A stretch of 35,689 bases of DNA, taken from contig JAPOIJ010000033.1 of the NCBI GenBank assembly GCA_029979005.1, forward strand, positions 1 to 35,689, written 5' to 3'. The stretch comes from Planctomycetota bacterium. Its GTDB lineage: Bacteria > Planctomycetota > Planctomycetia > Pirellulales > Pirellulaceae. The position numbers and the translations under genes were made by a program. The first letter of the stretch is position 1, and each line of letters starts with the position of its first letter. Under the pieces are notes generated by a model. That model was not told the DNA's origin. It searched no databases and saw only the letters and a program-made list of their open reading frames with translations. This document shows, one piece after another, positions 1-8,116 of this stretch.

Positions 1-1
1 A

Positions 2-826
2 TTTCAGATTACAAAAAAACCGTATCCTATCCCGGCTGGTGGGATTTTGCCGTATCAGTACTTTCAAGTCAAAACCAATTTCAAGGAAGATAAATGGATT
101 CAGGCTGCGGAAATCCGAATTGGCAACCGCGCTGTTGTCCATCATGTAGTTGTTGTTGTTTCGAGGCGCGGGGTGCAACCGGTGCACGGTGAAATCGATT
201 CGGAGTGGTTGACGGCGTCAGCCCCGGGGTCGAAGCCGCTGGTTCTTGCAGACGGTTTGGCGAAGGTAATTCCCGCCGGTGCTACACTGGTTTTTCAAGT
301 CCACTACACACCCATCGGAACTCCTCAAACCGATCTTAGCACCGTTGGCTTCAAGTTTGTCGATAAAGCAAAGGTGCGAAAGATTGTGGGTACGAAGCAA
401 GTTGCTCAAAGAGATTTAAACATCCTCGCCGGGCAAGCGGAGTATAGAACTTCAGCCAGTCGGGTGGTGCGGCAGGATGCATTGATGCTCGCAATGTTTC
501 CACACATGCATTGGCGAGGTAAATCATTTAAGTACACGGCAAAGTATCCCGATGGTCGGAACGAGGTCCTGTTGGAGGTGCCCAATTATGATTTCAATTG
601 GCAGAACGGATACATCTTAGAGCAACCTAAGCTACTGCCTCGCGGAACGGAAATTCTCTGCGAAGCGGTTTTTGATAACTCAGCCTCGAATTTTTTGAAT
701 CCCGATCCCAACGTAAATGTTAGATGGGGAGATCAAACCTCTGACGAAATGATGATCGGATACTTTGATATGGTGCTGGCCGGGCAGGACTTGCAAAAGC
801 GTTTGCCTGAGGAGCAAGATCGATAG
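2..826 (+). CDS. Copper type II monooxygenase-like protein, 3' part
   Basis: The reading frame is open from base 2, so the gene starts before the window; the TTG at 47 is internal. The visible 274 residues resemble the two copper-binding domains of peptidylglycine/dopamine monooxygenases, found in many large planctomycete secreted proteins. All six expected copper ligands can be proposed: the His pair in VVHHVVV, the His in FQVHYTP, the HxH in FPHMHWRG, and a Met in SDEMMIG. Late conserved stretches include YDFNWQ and VRWGDQTSDEMM. In this family such domains often follow a redoxin or cytochrome c part, which would lie outside the window. Substrate is unknown. It ends 212 bases before the response regulator gene and is probably a separate unit. 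Confidence 0.75.
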   Translation, partial: FQITKKPYPIPAGGILPYQYFQVKTNFKEDKWIQAAEIRIGNRAVVHHVVVVVSRRGVQPVHGEIDSEWLTASAPGSKPLVLADGLAKVIPAGATLVFQVHYTPIGTPQTDLSTVGFKFVDKAKVRKIVGTKQVAQRDLNILAGQAEYRTSASRVVRQDALMLAMFPHMHWRGKSFKYTAKYPDGRNEVLLEVPNYDFNWQNGYILEQPKLLPRGTEILCEAVFDNSASNFLNPDPNVNVRWGDQTSDEMMIGYFDMVLAGQDLQKRLPEEQDR

Positions 827-930
827 TTCGGCTTGGGTATCGGCTGGTCGAAGAATCGTTGCTTAAAAATCAACGCTTGTTACGTAGAATGCCGGGAAAT
901 TCTGGGTCTATGGCTCGAATTGGTAGGTTC

Positions 931-974
931 GTTACATCTTTGTTACGTAATGATCCATAATTGCAGCGTAGAAT
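931..974 (+). promoter_or_regulatory. Direct-repeat operator plus -10 of the two-component operon
   Basis: GTTACATCTTT (931-941) is followed directly by GTTACGTAATG (942-952), giving two GTTAC half-sites 11 bp apart. A TAGAAT hexamer at 969-974 starts 27 bp after the second half-site. OmpR/PhoB-family regulators typically bind direct repeats of about 11 bp overlapping the -35 region, and this operon encodes such a regulator. The same layout recurs at 3965-4008. A weaker copy may exist further upstream: GTTGC at 858 lies 27 bp before another TAGAAT at 885-890. Autoregulation is inferred. Confidence 0.55.
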
Positions 975-1038
975 ATAGGATGGCGGCAAATCTTAGTTGG
1001 CCGCTATCGTGTCTATTCGCGTTCCAATGGAATTAAAC

Positions 1039-1776
1039 ATGGCCAAAACGATAATATTGACGGTAGAGGATGACCCGGCAATTCGTCGTGGGATTGTCGA
1101 TTCTCTGGAGTACACGGGGCATCAGGTACTGCAGGCAGGTGATGGCATTTCGGGTTTGGAAATGGCGCTTAAGTCAGAATACGATTTGCTGTTATTGGAT
1201 CTTGCCTTACCGGGCGTTTCGGGATTGGAGATTTTAAAAAAGTTAAAACAATCGCGACCGACCCAGCCCGTGATTATTCTGACGGCAAAGGGAGATGAAC
1301 AGGACAGGGTCGATGGATTGCGGGGAGGTGCGGATGACTATGTCGTCAAACCGTTCAGTATTAAAGAATTGTTGGCCCGAGTCGAAGCTGTTTTGCGTCG
1401 GTCTCCGGAGCGGCCTCGAGATGTACAGTCGGTGAAGTTCCCGGGGGGCGTGGTTGATTTTGAACGAAGAGAAGTTCGCTTTCGCTCACAGAAATCTAAC
1501 GAAGGAGAAACCAGCCCCGCCCGTGCTGAGCTTTCCGAAAAAGAGACGGAGTTGATTCAGTATCTGGTGGCGAATTCAGGCCGTGCGATTTCTCGTGAAG
1601 AGTTGTTGTCGAGTGTATGGAGGCTTAGTCCAAAAGGGATCACCACACGCACGATCGATATGCATATTGCCCGTCTGCGTGAAAAGATGAGAGAGAACCA
1701 GGCTGCGGTCGCGACGATTTTGACCGTTCGGGGCAAAGGTTACATGTGGTCTGTTTGCGGAAATGGAGCGAAGTGA
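1039..1776 (+). CDS. OmpR/PhoB-family response regulator
   Basis: This 245-residue DNA-binding response regulator is the partner of the kinase that follows. The receiver domain (about residues 1-120) has the acidic pocket at VEDD, phosphoacceptor Asp54 in LLLLDLALPG, Thr82 in ILTAKG and Lys104 in VVKPF. The C-terminal winged helix (about 140-243) contains SEKETELIQYLV and the recognition region TRTIDMHIARLREKM, ending in VRGKGYMW. I chose ATG 1039 because it places the family-typical start MAKTIILTVEDD at the N terminus; ATG 1027 in frame is possible and TTG 997 unlikely. The TGA stop overlaps the kinase ATG as TGATG, so the two are translationally coupled. A direct-repeat site upstream suggests autoregulation. 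The signal it serves is not evident. Confidence 0.93.
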   Translation: MAKTIILTVEDDPAIRRGIVDSLEYTGHQVLQAGDGISGLEMALKSEYDLLLLDLALPGVSGLEILKKLKQSRPTQPVIILTAKGDEQDRVDGLRGGADDYVVKPFSIKELLARVEAVLRRSPERPRDVQSVKFPGGVVDFERREVRFRSQKSNEGETSPARAELSEKETELIQYLVANSGRAISREELLSSVWRLSPKGITTRTIDMHIARLREKMRENQAAVATILTVRGKGYMWSVCGNGAK

Positions 1777-3854
1777 TGCGACGGCCGTGGCAGATTTGGA
1801 TCTTATTTTTCTTTGGGCTCGCAATCGTGATTCCGGGGATGGGATGGTTAACGATTATGACCATCCGCCTTGATCAAAGTCGCGAAAATGATAGACGCGA
1901 AACCGAGTTCGCGAGACAGGAGGCAGAGCTGCAGGAGCGGGTCAGCAGCGCGCTATACCGGATGGATTTGAAGATCCTCCCTTTGATTGCCAGGGAAGCG
2001 GCTCGTCCGAGTTATTCTTACGAGTCGTTTTATCAGGCTTTTGTGCCAAAGATCGATACCAGTAATCGAGGCGGACAAGTGGCCGGTCAGCGAGGGGGTG
2101 GTTTAGAAACATCGGGGGGGAGTTATGAGGAGGTGCCCTCGCCATTGATGTTTTCGCCACCGCAGTTTGTAAAGTTTTATTTTCAAATTGGTTGTGAACA
2201 GGATCTACGCTCTCCTCAATTACCGATGGGGGCCGCAAGGTTAATTGCCGAACAGCAATTTGATCTCAGTGCAAAATCAATTGAGTCGAGTGAGCAATTA
2301 TTATTGGATGCTCGGAATTTGTTTTCCTATGAAACATTGTTGGCTGATATTAACAGCGATTCCATGGCTGGTAATTCATCAACTCTTGCGTCGGTTGAGC
2401 CAAAAATAGGTTTGAATTCCCAGAACAATGTCGAACAGTCCTACTACAAAGTACCTGCGTTTGAAAAGCTGGGTGGAGTGGTATCGAAATCCTCGGATTT
2501 GTTGAATAAAGATGCCGGCGACATACCGCAAATCGCTCAAAATAGTAAACGAGCGGTCCAGCAGTCTCGCGGGGCTTCACGCGGTAACGAAGAGTTCAAT
2601 TGGCGTTTGCAAAATACGCAAAATCTAACGTCTCAGCGATGGCAGGAGAACAACGCCGCCAATGGTTATGATTCGAATAACGTACGTCAAATCGAGGACT
2701 TGATTGGTCGTGTTGGGCCGGATGTAAACCCAATGGGCTCGCCTGGTGTCATGCAGCCTTTATGGGTTGGGGAAGATTTGCTTCTGGTGCGCGAGGTTGC
2801 TCGAAACGGTGTTAGTGGTGATTCGCCAGTTATTCAAGTGTGTTGGCTTGATTGGGGAGCCATACAAGATGCGCTTCGAGCTGAAGTTGAGGATTTGCTA
2901 CCCGATGTTGAGTTTGAAAAATTAAAAAAAGATTCAGACCTCAACGTCGTGACTGCTTTGACAACGCTTCCCGTCCAATTGGTTGTCGATAGTTCAAGTT
3001 TGTTATCAGCTTTGGCAATTGGTTCGACCGCGGATCAAAACTCATTTGCAGGTTTAAAAGTTGCCCTGTGGGTGGCATGGCTAGGGCTGGCAATGGCAGC
3101 AATTGCCTCAGCAACACTTTTATTCGGGGTTATCCGGCTCAGCGAACGCAGGGCGACCTTTGTATCCGCGGTAACACACGAATTGCGAACGCCGTTGACG
3201 ACGTTTCGGATGTACGCCGAAATGCTTGCGGAAAAGATGGTGCCGCCGGAAAAACAACAGGATTATGCCAATACACTTTGTACGCAGGCCGATCGGTTGT
3301 CTCACTTAGTCGAAAATGTACTCCAATTCGCGCGGCTCGAACGCGGAGCAGATTTTGGAGCCGTCGAGAGACTTACCGCCGTCGAGTTACTGGGGCGTTT
3401 TGAATCAAGGGTCAAAGAGAGAGCGGCAGAAGTCGATTGGGAAGTTAGATTTGAGATGGATGAATCCATCAGCGATTTGAGATTTGCAACTCAACCGGCG
3501 ACAGTGGAGCAGATCATTTTCAACTTAGTCGACAATGCTTGTAAGTATGCTCGGCCAAGTTCAAAGCCAAGAATTGATTTGAAAATATTGCGTTATGGAA
3601 AAAAACTGGCGATTTATGTGCAGGACTTTGGGCCCGGTGTACCGGTCAAATACCGGAAACGAATGTTTCAGCCTTTTTGTAAGTCGGATCAGGATGCGGC
3701 AAATACAGCTCCGGGAGTGGGGTTAGGATTAGCATTGTGTCGGCGAATGGCATCTTCGTTAGGGGGGAAGCTTAAAATTACGGACCGGAAAAATAAACTC
3801 GACAGCAACTCAACAGGGGCGTGTTTTGTTCTTGAGTTGCCAATTCAAGATTGA
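1776..3854 (+). CDS. Sensor histidine kinase with large N/Q-rich extracytoplasmic region
   Basis: A 692-residue membrane histidine kinase. A first transmembrane helix (about residues 5-28) is followed by roughly 400 residues outside the membrane and a second helix (about 427-455). Then come HisKA with phosphoacceptor His468 in AVTHELRTPLTTF, and an ATPase domain with N box IIFNLVDNACKYA, G1 DFGPGVP and G2 GVGLGLALCRRMA. ATG 1776 overlaps the regulator stop and has GGAG upstream; an in-frame GTG at 1746 would only extend into the regulator gene. The sensor region is rich in Asn, Gln and Ser (about residues 190-320) and matches no PAS, Cache or HAMP pattern I recognise. Kinase identity is secure; the ligand is unknown. 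Confidence 0.93.
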   Translation: MRRPWQIWILFFFGLAIVIPGMGWLTIMTIRLDQSRENDRRETEFARQEAELQERVSSALYRMDLKILPLIAREAARPSYSYESFYQAFVPKIDTSNRGGQVAGQRGGGLETSGGSYEEVPSPLMFSPPQFVKFYFQIGCEQDLRSPQLPMGAARLIAEQQFDLSAKSIESSEQLLLDARNLFSYETLLADINSDSMAGNSSTLASVEPKIGLNSQNNVEQSYYKVPAFEKLGGVVSKSSDLLNKDAGDIPQIAQNSKRAVQQSRGASRGNEEFNWRLQNTQNLTSQRWQENNAANGYDSNNVRQIEDLIGRVGPDVNPMGSPGVMQPLWVGEDLLLVREVARNGVSGDSPVIQVCWLDWGAIQDALRAEVEDLLPDVEFEKLKKDSDLNVVTALTTLPVQLVVDSSSLLSALAIGSTADQNSFAGLKVALWVAWLGLAMAAIASATLLFGVIRLSERRATFVSAVTHELRTPLTTFRMYAEMLAEKMVPPEKQQDYANTLCTQADRLSHLVENVLQFARLERGADFGAVERLTAVELLGRFESRVKERAAEVDWEVRFEMDESISDLRFATQPATVEQIIFNLVDNACKYARPSSKPRIDLKILRYGKKLAIYVQDFGPGVPVKYRKRMFQPFCKSDQDAANTAPGVGLGLALCRRMASSLGGKLKITDRKNKLDSNSTGACFVLELPIQD

Positions 3855-3964
3855 CCAGTTTTATTTTTCATATCCTGTTTGCCCCGCTCGGTTTCCACGC
3901 TGTCTTATTGCGAAGACTTTTGTGCCAGTTGCTCGCGTTTTGGTCACTTGAGAAAAGATCGAAC

Positions 3965-4008
3965 GTTACAATCAAGTTACGTCCAGTTTTCTGAATGCTA
4001 CGTATGAT
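3965..4008 (+). promoter_or_regulatory. Second direct-repeat operator plus -10
   Basis: GTTACAATCAA (3965-3975) and GTTACGTCCAG (3976-3986) form an 11-bp-spaced direct repeat. TATGAT at 4003-4008 starts 27 bp after the second half-site, exactly as upstream of the response regulator gene. A transcript starting near 4015 would carry a leader of about 75 nt before the ATG at 4090. Control by the adjacent response regulator is inferred from the shared architecture. Confidence 0.55.
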
Positions 4009-4089
4009 GGTTAGAGTTCAGATTTCTTTCACGGGGCCATTGGGCCGCCAGTTCGAATAAGTAGTCACTAACGAAGGCACGAGGGTATC

Positions 4090-5925
4090 ATGATCATTGG
4101 TCGTTTGGCATTGTTTGCTGTTGGTTTTATGACGTTAATCAACAGCTCGAACTTAGTTTCTGCCGAAAATGAATTCAGAAGTAGGTCGGAAAAATCTGAA
4201 CTGAACTTAACAACAGAAAATGTGGTCATTTTTAAAGACGGCTATTTCCTGATTGTAAAAAAAGGAACAGCAAGAACAGATGCAGACGGGAAAGTTTTCA
4301 CAAATGAAGTGCCGGATTCTGCGATCCTTGGATCTTTCTGGGCGATTGCTCAACAAGGAAGAATCAGTTCTATGGTTGCAGGTTGGGAGTCTTCGGAAAC
4401 GGAAGACAAGCGGGAAATCAACTGCACGACCGTGATGGAAGTTGTTACCGCCAATATCGGGGCAAGGTGTTCGTTGCGAATTCGTGGTGAGAAATCGCAA
4501 GCGGTCACGGGGGTCCTGCTCAAAGTACTGGCCAATCGAGAACTGGTTCCCGAAGAGAGGGTTCGCCATGGCAGTATTCATCAGGATGGCGAAGGTGGAG
4601 CTTTCGAATCTGAAGTTCTCGTGGATACCGCTTTGGGAACTCATTTTTTATTGCGTACGGAAACTGGCGACATGATGATCGATGCCGCTTCGGTTTCAAA
4701 TCTGACAGTTGAAGAAATGAAGACGACCGTCGAGCAGAATGTGAAAAAGTTGACACGTGAGAAGAAGCTAACGTTTGATTTTGGAACGCCCAACACCGAC
4801 GTCGAATTGAGCTTGATGTATTTCTGTCCCGGTATCCGCTGGCTTCCTACTTATCGATTAAATTTGACGGAGAAGCCGTTTGTGTTCAAAGGCGAGCAAC
4901 AGGACCTTGGAGGCAAACGGGCATCTGCAAAAACGGCAGAGATTTTGATGCAAGGAGAGATTATTAATGATTCGGAGGATTTGATTGATGTCCCGCTCCA
5001 TGTGGTCGTTGGTGTTCCCAATTTTCGATTTAAGTCGTCGCCGAGTCCGATGGTGTTAGAGGCTAGCTTGAAAAATGTACTTGTTGAAGCGGCGCCTCAA
5101 ATCATGCGTAATCAATCGATCGATCAGTTCAGTAATACCATTTATTCACAGAGAACGAGTGATTTTCGCAGCGCTCGGGCGACGGGTAATTCTGACGGCT
5201 TGATTGAAGGCTTGGCTGGAGATCTAACGGCCAGTGGTGGTAACGATCTTTTTGTTTACAAGCTCAAGCCGATGTCACTTAAAAAAGGTGAGCGAGCAAG
5301 CGTCCGAATTCTGAAAGCGGAGGTCGCTTATCGAGATATCTATACGTGGGATGTGACAGTTCAGCATTCTCCTCATGAATTCGCTTCGGGCCATAATCGA
5401 AGGTCGCCGTTAGTAGTTTCCGAGAGCGAAGTTTGGCATCAAGTCGAATTAATAAATGACACGAACGTGCCATGGACGACTGGCGCGGCGATGCTGGTTG
5501 ATGGTTTTCAGCCATTGGCTCAGGAGCTACTTACGTACACTTCTCCGGGGGGGATTTGTCGCCTGCCCATGACCGTCTCGGTGGATCTAAAAGCGGGGGT
5601 CGATGATCAGGAGACGGGGCGGGAACGGGACGCAGCTAAGTGGCGAAATTCGAGTTACTCACTTGTTAAAGGAAAAATCGTCGCAGAACTTGCCAATAAC
5701 AAAGCGTACGAGGTTCCCGTCGAAGTTAGTCTTCGTTTTGGTGGAAGGGCCAGCGAGGTGTCTGATGATGGAGTGGCGAAACTGGAGGGGTTCAATCCTG
5801 GTGACTGGTCCAATCAGGGTGGCGATCCAATTAACAACAGTAGCACGGTCAGTTGGAAGACTTCCATCAAACCTGGCGAATGTTTTAAGCCGACCATTGA
5901 TTACGAGTTTTATTTGCGTAATTAG
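4090..5925 (+). CDS. Secreted DUF4139-like protein
   Basis: A 611-residue protein with a Sec signal peptide (hydrophobic residues about 6-22, likely cleavage after LVSA). The middle and C-terminal parts resemble DUF4139: the stretch GIRWLPTYRLNL, then a domain beginning ILMQGEIINDSEDLIDVPL, and a C terminus ending TIDYEFYLRN. Members of that family are uncharacterised beta-rich proteins. I see no catalytic motif and no transmembrane segment after the signal. GAGGG at 4081-4085 precedes the ATG. The gene lies 235 bases after the kinase and has its own promoter carrying the same operator as the two-component operon, so it is a likely target of that system. The family assignment comes from recalled pattern similarity, not a search. 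Confidence 0.65.
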   Translation: MIIGRLALFAVGFMTLINSSNLVSAENEFRSRSEKSELNLTTENVVIFKDGYFLIVKKGTARTDADGKVFTNEVPDSAILGSFWAIAQQGRISSMVAGWESSETEDKREINCTTVMEVVTANIGARCSLRIRGEKSQAVTGVLLKVLANRELVPEERVRHGSIHQDGEGGAFESEVLVDTALGTHFLLRTETGDMMIDAASVSNLTVEEMKTTVEQNVKKLTREKKLTFDFGTPNTDVELSLMYFCPGIRWLPTYRLNLTEKPFVFKGEQQDLGGKRASAKTAEILMQGEIINDSEDLIDVPLHVVVGVPNFRFKSSPSPMVLEASLKNVLVEAAPQIMRNQSIDQFSNTIYSQRTSDFRSARATGNSDGLIEGLAGDLTASGGNDLFVYKLKPMSLKKGERASVRILKAEVAYRDIYTWDVTVQHSPHEFASGHNRRSPLVVSESEVWHQVELINDTNVPWTTGAAMLVDGFQPLAQELLTYTSPGGICRLPMTVSVDLKAGVDDQETGRERDAAKWRNSSYSLVKGKIVAELANNKAYEVPVEVSLRFGGRASEVSDDGVAKLEGFNPGDWSNQGGDPINNSSTVSWKTSIKPGECFKPTIDYEFYLRN

Positions 5926-5964
5926 CCGTCGTCGACGAGGTTGCGTTCCGTGGGTGTAGCGGAG

Positions 5965-7470
5965 TTATTTTTTTCGCTTGTTTTTCTGTCTCGTTTTCAG
6001 CCAGTTTGAGTATTCGGGTCGACTTTTCCATTTCTCAATATACGGTTGATAAATATCGACGGTATTCCAGAATCGAGGTTCGGGATTGCCGTCGGTAACT
6101 TTCCCCTCGGGATAGTCTTTTCCATCGATGCTCCGTCGGATTGAAACGCCAAAATCAGCTAGGAGGCCGAGCATTCGTTTCGCTTCAACCTCGTTCTCTT
6201 CGAATAAATTAAGTGTCTCGTGTGGATCTTGTTTGAGATTGTAAAGCTCGAATTTAGGCTTTTTGTTTTCGTTCCTGCCAAGGCGAATTAGTTTCCAGTC
6301 GTTGTCGATAACTGCCTGGTTCCCGAGGCAATCGAAAGGGATTGGTTTTTGCCGCGTGGCAATTTCTCCGTCGAATAGTTTTCTAAGACTAATCCCATCG
6401 TTCGTGCTAAGCATCGAGGAAGCGGGAAGTTTTACGATATCTGCCAGGGTCGGGAAAATATCCATCGAAACGGTTGGATAGGACGTAATTCTAGGAGCGA
6501 TATGAGATGGCCATTCAATAACAGCAGGTACTCTCAATCCTCCTTCGTACAAACTGCCTTTGAAACCACGTAAACCACCGACAGTATTGGGGGTTATTTT
6601 CGGCAACCCACCATTATCGCTCGTAAACCAAAGGATAGTTTGCTCCGCTATCCCCAATTCTTTGATTGACTTGCGAAGGGTACCGATGCTTCGATCCATG
6701 GCGACAAGTTCCCCGTGTTGGTCTTGAGAATTTCGGTCAAGGTGCGCGAACGGGCGGGCGTCTTCTGGCGCGGCCATGAAAGGGCTATGGGGCGTGCCGA
6801 ACCAGATGACAGTAAAAGATGGGCGTTTTAAGGAGGCTTGCTCGCGAATGAATTTCAAGGCTTCATCGACAATGATTTCCGATGAATCCCCAGTAAATTC
6901 TTCAAAATTTCCATTGCGACTGAGGATCGGATTCCGATCGAAAAAATTTGTGACCGAGAGCCATGTATCGAATCCAAAGACACCGGGATGGTGACTATCT
7001 TTGGCTGAAATGGGGACGCCCGGTCCTCGTAAACCATTGAGATGCCATTTTCCAAAGTGTCCCGTTTGGTAGCCAGCATTCGACAATGCCGTGGCTAAGG
7101 TTTTCTCTTGCAGTCTCAGAGCATAACCGTGGCTTTCGACTCCGGTTCTTTGGTTGGTCCGCCCTGTGAGGACACTAGCACGCGTGGGGGAGCAAACTGG
7201 CGCAGCGGCATAAAAACGTTCGAAGCGAAGTCCGTTGTTCGCCATTTCATCCAGATTGGGCGTTTTCAAAATGGGGTGCCCATTGTATCCAGTCTGTCCC
7301 CAGCCCTGATCGTCTGCCATCACTAGCACGATGTTTGGCAGGGTCGGATTGGGGACAGGTTCTTTAGATTGTGCGGTGCATTGACTTGTCATGAAAAAGG
7401 CCAACAATGCGAGGCAAGCAAAGGCATTTTTAGAAGCGGCATTCCTCATTAATTTTCTCTTTTTACACAT
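5965..7470 (-). CDS. Secreted formylglycine-dependent sulfatase
   Basis: A 501-residue arylsulfatase-type enzyme that would cleave sulfate esters, probably of sulfated polysaccharides, outside the cytoplasm. The N terminus has a signal peptide (FACLALLAFFMTSQCTA, cleavage likely before QSK). The metal-binding start NIVLVMADDQGWG supplies Asp53/Asp54. The sulfatase signature CSPTRAS has Cys93 as the residue converted to formylglycine, so an FGE-type enzyme is needed. Later conserved parts include GKWHLNG and WFTSDNGG. The C terminus is a basic tail ending NKRKK. ATG 7470 is the longest start; ATG 7449 (MRNAAS) is equally plausible because neither has a clear ribosome site. It converges with the DUF4139-like gene. 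Planctomycetes carry many sulfatases; substrate specificity cannot be read here. Confidence 0.93.
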   Translation of the reverse strand: MCKKRKLMRNAASKNAFACLALLAFFMTSQCTAQSKEPVPNPTLPNIVLVMADDQGWGQTGYNGHPILKTPNLDEMANNGLRFERFYAAAPVCSPTRASVLTGRTNQRTGVESHGYALRLQEKTLATALSNAGYQTGHFGKWHLNGLRGPGVPISAKDSHHPGVFGFDTWLSVTNFFDRNPILSRNGNFEEFTGDSSEIIVDEALKFIREQASLKRPSFTVIWFGTPHSPFMAAPEDARPFAHLDRNSQDQHGELVAMDRSIGTLRKSIKELGIAEQTILWFTSDNGGLPKITPNTVGGLRGFKGSLYEGGLRVPAVIEWPSHIAPRITSYPTVSMDIFPTLADIVKLPASSMLSTNDGISLRKLFDGEIATRQKPIPFDCLGNQAVIDNDWKLIRLGRNENKKPKFELYNLKQDPHETLNLFEENEVEAKRMLGLLADFGVSIRRSIDGKDYPEGKVTDGNPEPRFWNTVDIYQPYIEKWKSRPEYSNWLKTRQKNKRKK

Positions 7471-7655
7471 AGTGGATTGGTAGTTTTAGTTCAGAGAGCA
7501 AGTGGCGAAGCAGCGCACGTACTTTATTGTATCCGAGCGTTGGGTGATTGCCTTAGCGAGTGAGATAACGATTCGAATTTCTCATTTTTTCAGAATGTTC
7601 TCATATTGAGATGCTTTTGCGCAAAGAAAGTGCAGAAAACAAGGCTTTTTTTATT

Positions 7656-7671
7656 TGGCTTAGAATTTGCA
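7656..7671 (+). promoter_or_regulatory. Sigma-54-like (-24/-12) promoter
   Basis: TGGC at 7656-7659 and TTGCA at 7667-7671 give the GG-N10-GC arrangement required by RpoN, with good matches to the TGGC and TTGC halves. Transcription would start near 7683, about 44 bases before the ATG at 7727. A small palindrome, TCTCA-TAT-TGAGA, at 7599-7611 lies at a distance suitable for an enhancer-binding protein. Prediction by pattern only. Confidence 0.4.
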
Positions 7672-7726
7672 CCCAGTTTATACCATTTATTTTTATCTTT
7701 ATTTTTTGAATTGTGGAGTATGAATC

Positions 7727-8044
7727 ATGAACAGCGTGCCTTTGGGAGGATGGGAAATCGATTCCGTTCTCATTGATGCTACGACGGTGATCAACAATGA
7801 CGGGATTCGATCGCTGCGGGTTGCTGAAAGCGACTGGGTGCTCCAACCGATGGGGCAAAAATTTGAGGTCGTTGAGATGACCTCCAAAAAGGTAACCCTG
7901 CATTCGAACGGGGAAACCTATTTTGCAGATTATTTGATCGACGGTGCGCGATTGTCATTGGAGTTAACACGTCCAGACCGAGGCGAGCGAGTATCGATCG
8001 AAGCTCATGCGGTAACCGCAGATGTGATTCCGCAGGTTCGTTAG
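7727..8044 (+). CDS. Small conserved-looking protein of unknown function
   Basis: A 105-residue soluble protein without signal peptide or membrane segment. It appears beta-rich and starts PLGGWEIDSVLID, loosely like the lipocalin-type repeats of short planctomycete proteins that begin with a G-x-W-x-V pattern; I do not recognise the family with certainty. The ATG has a good ribosome site (GTGGAG at 7713-7718, spacing 8). It stands alone, with a sigma-54-like promoter upstream and a strong intrinsic terminator 28 bases after the stop, which supports a real and separately regulated gene. Its codon pattern is ordinary for the window. Confidence 0.7.
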   Translation: MNSVPLGGWEIDSVLIDATTVINNDGIRSLRVAESDWVLQPMGQKFEVVEMTSKKVTLHSNGETYFADYLIDGARLSLELTRPDRGERVSIEAHAVTADVIPQVR

Positions 8045-8072
8045 GTATTTTTTGCTTAGACCGAGCAAATTG

Positions 8073-8102
8073 AAACTGGCAGTAAAGACTGCCAGTTTTT
8101 TT
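8073..8102 (+). terminator. Strong intrinsic terminator
   Basis: A perfect 10-bp stem (AAACTGGCAG at 8073-8082 with CTGCCAGTTT at 8089-8098), a 6-base loop TAAAGA, and a run of seven T ending at 8102. It ends the transcript of the small gene at 7727. The opposing A-run gives only a short U tract on the minus strand for ilvA, so termination is mainly rightward. Confidence 0.92.
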
Positions 8103-8116
8103 GTGCGCTAACCGCG

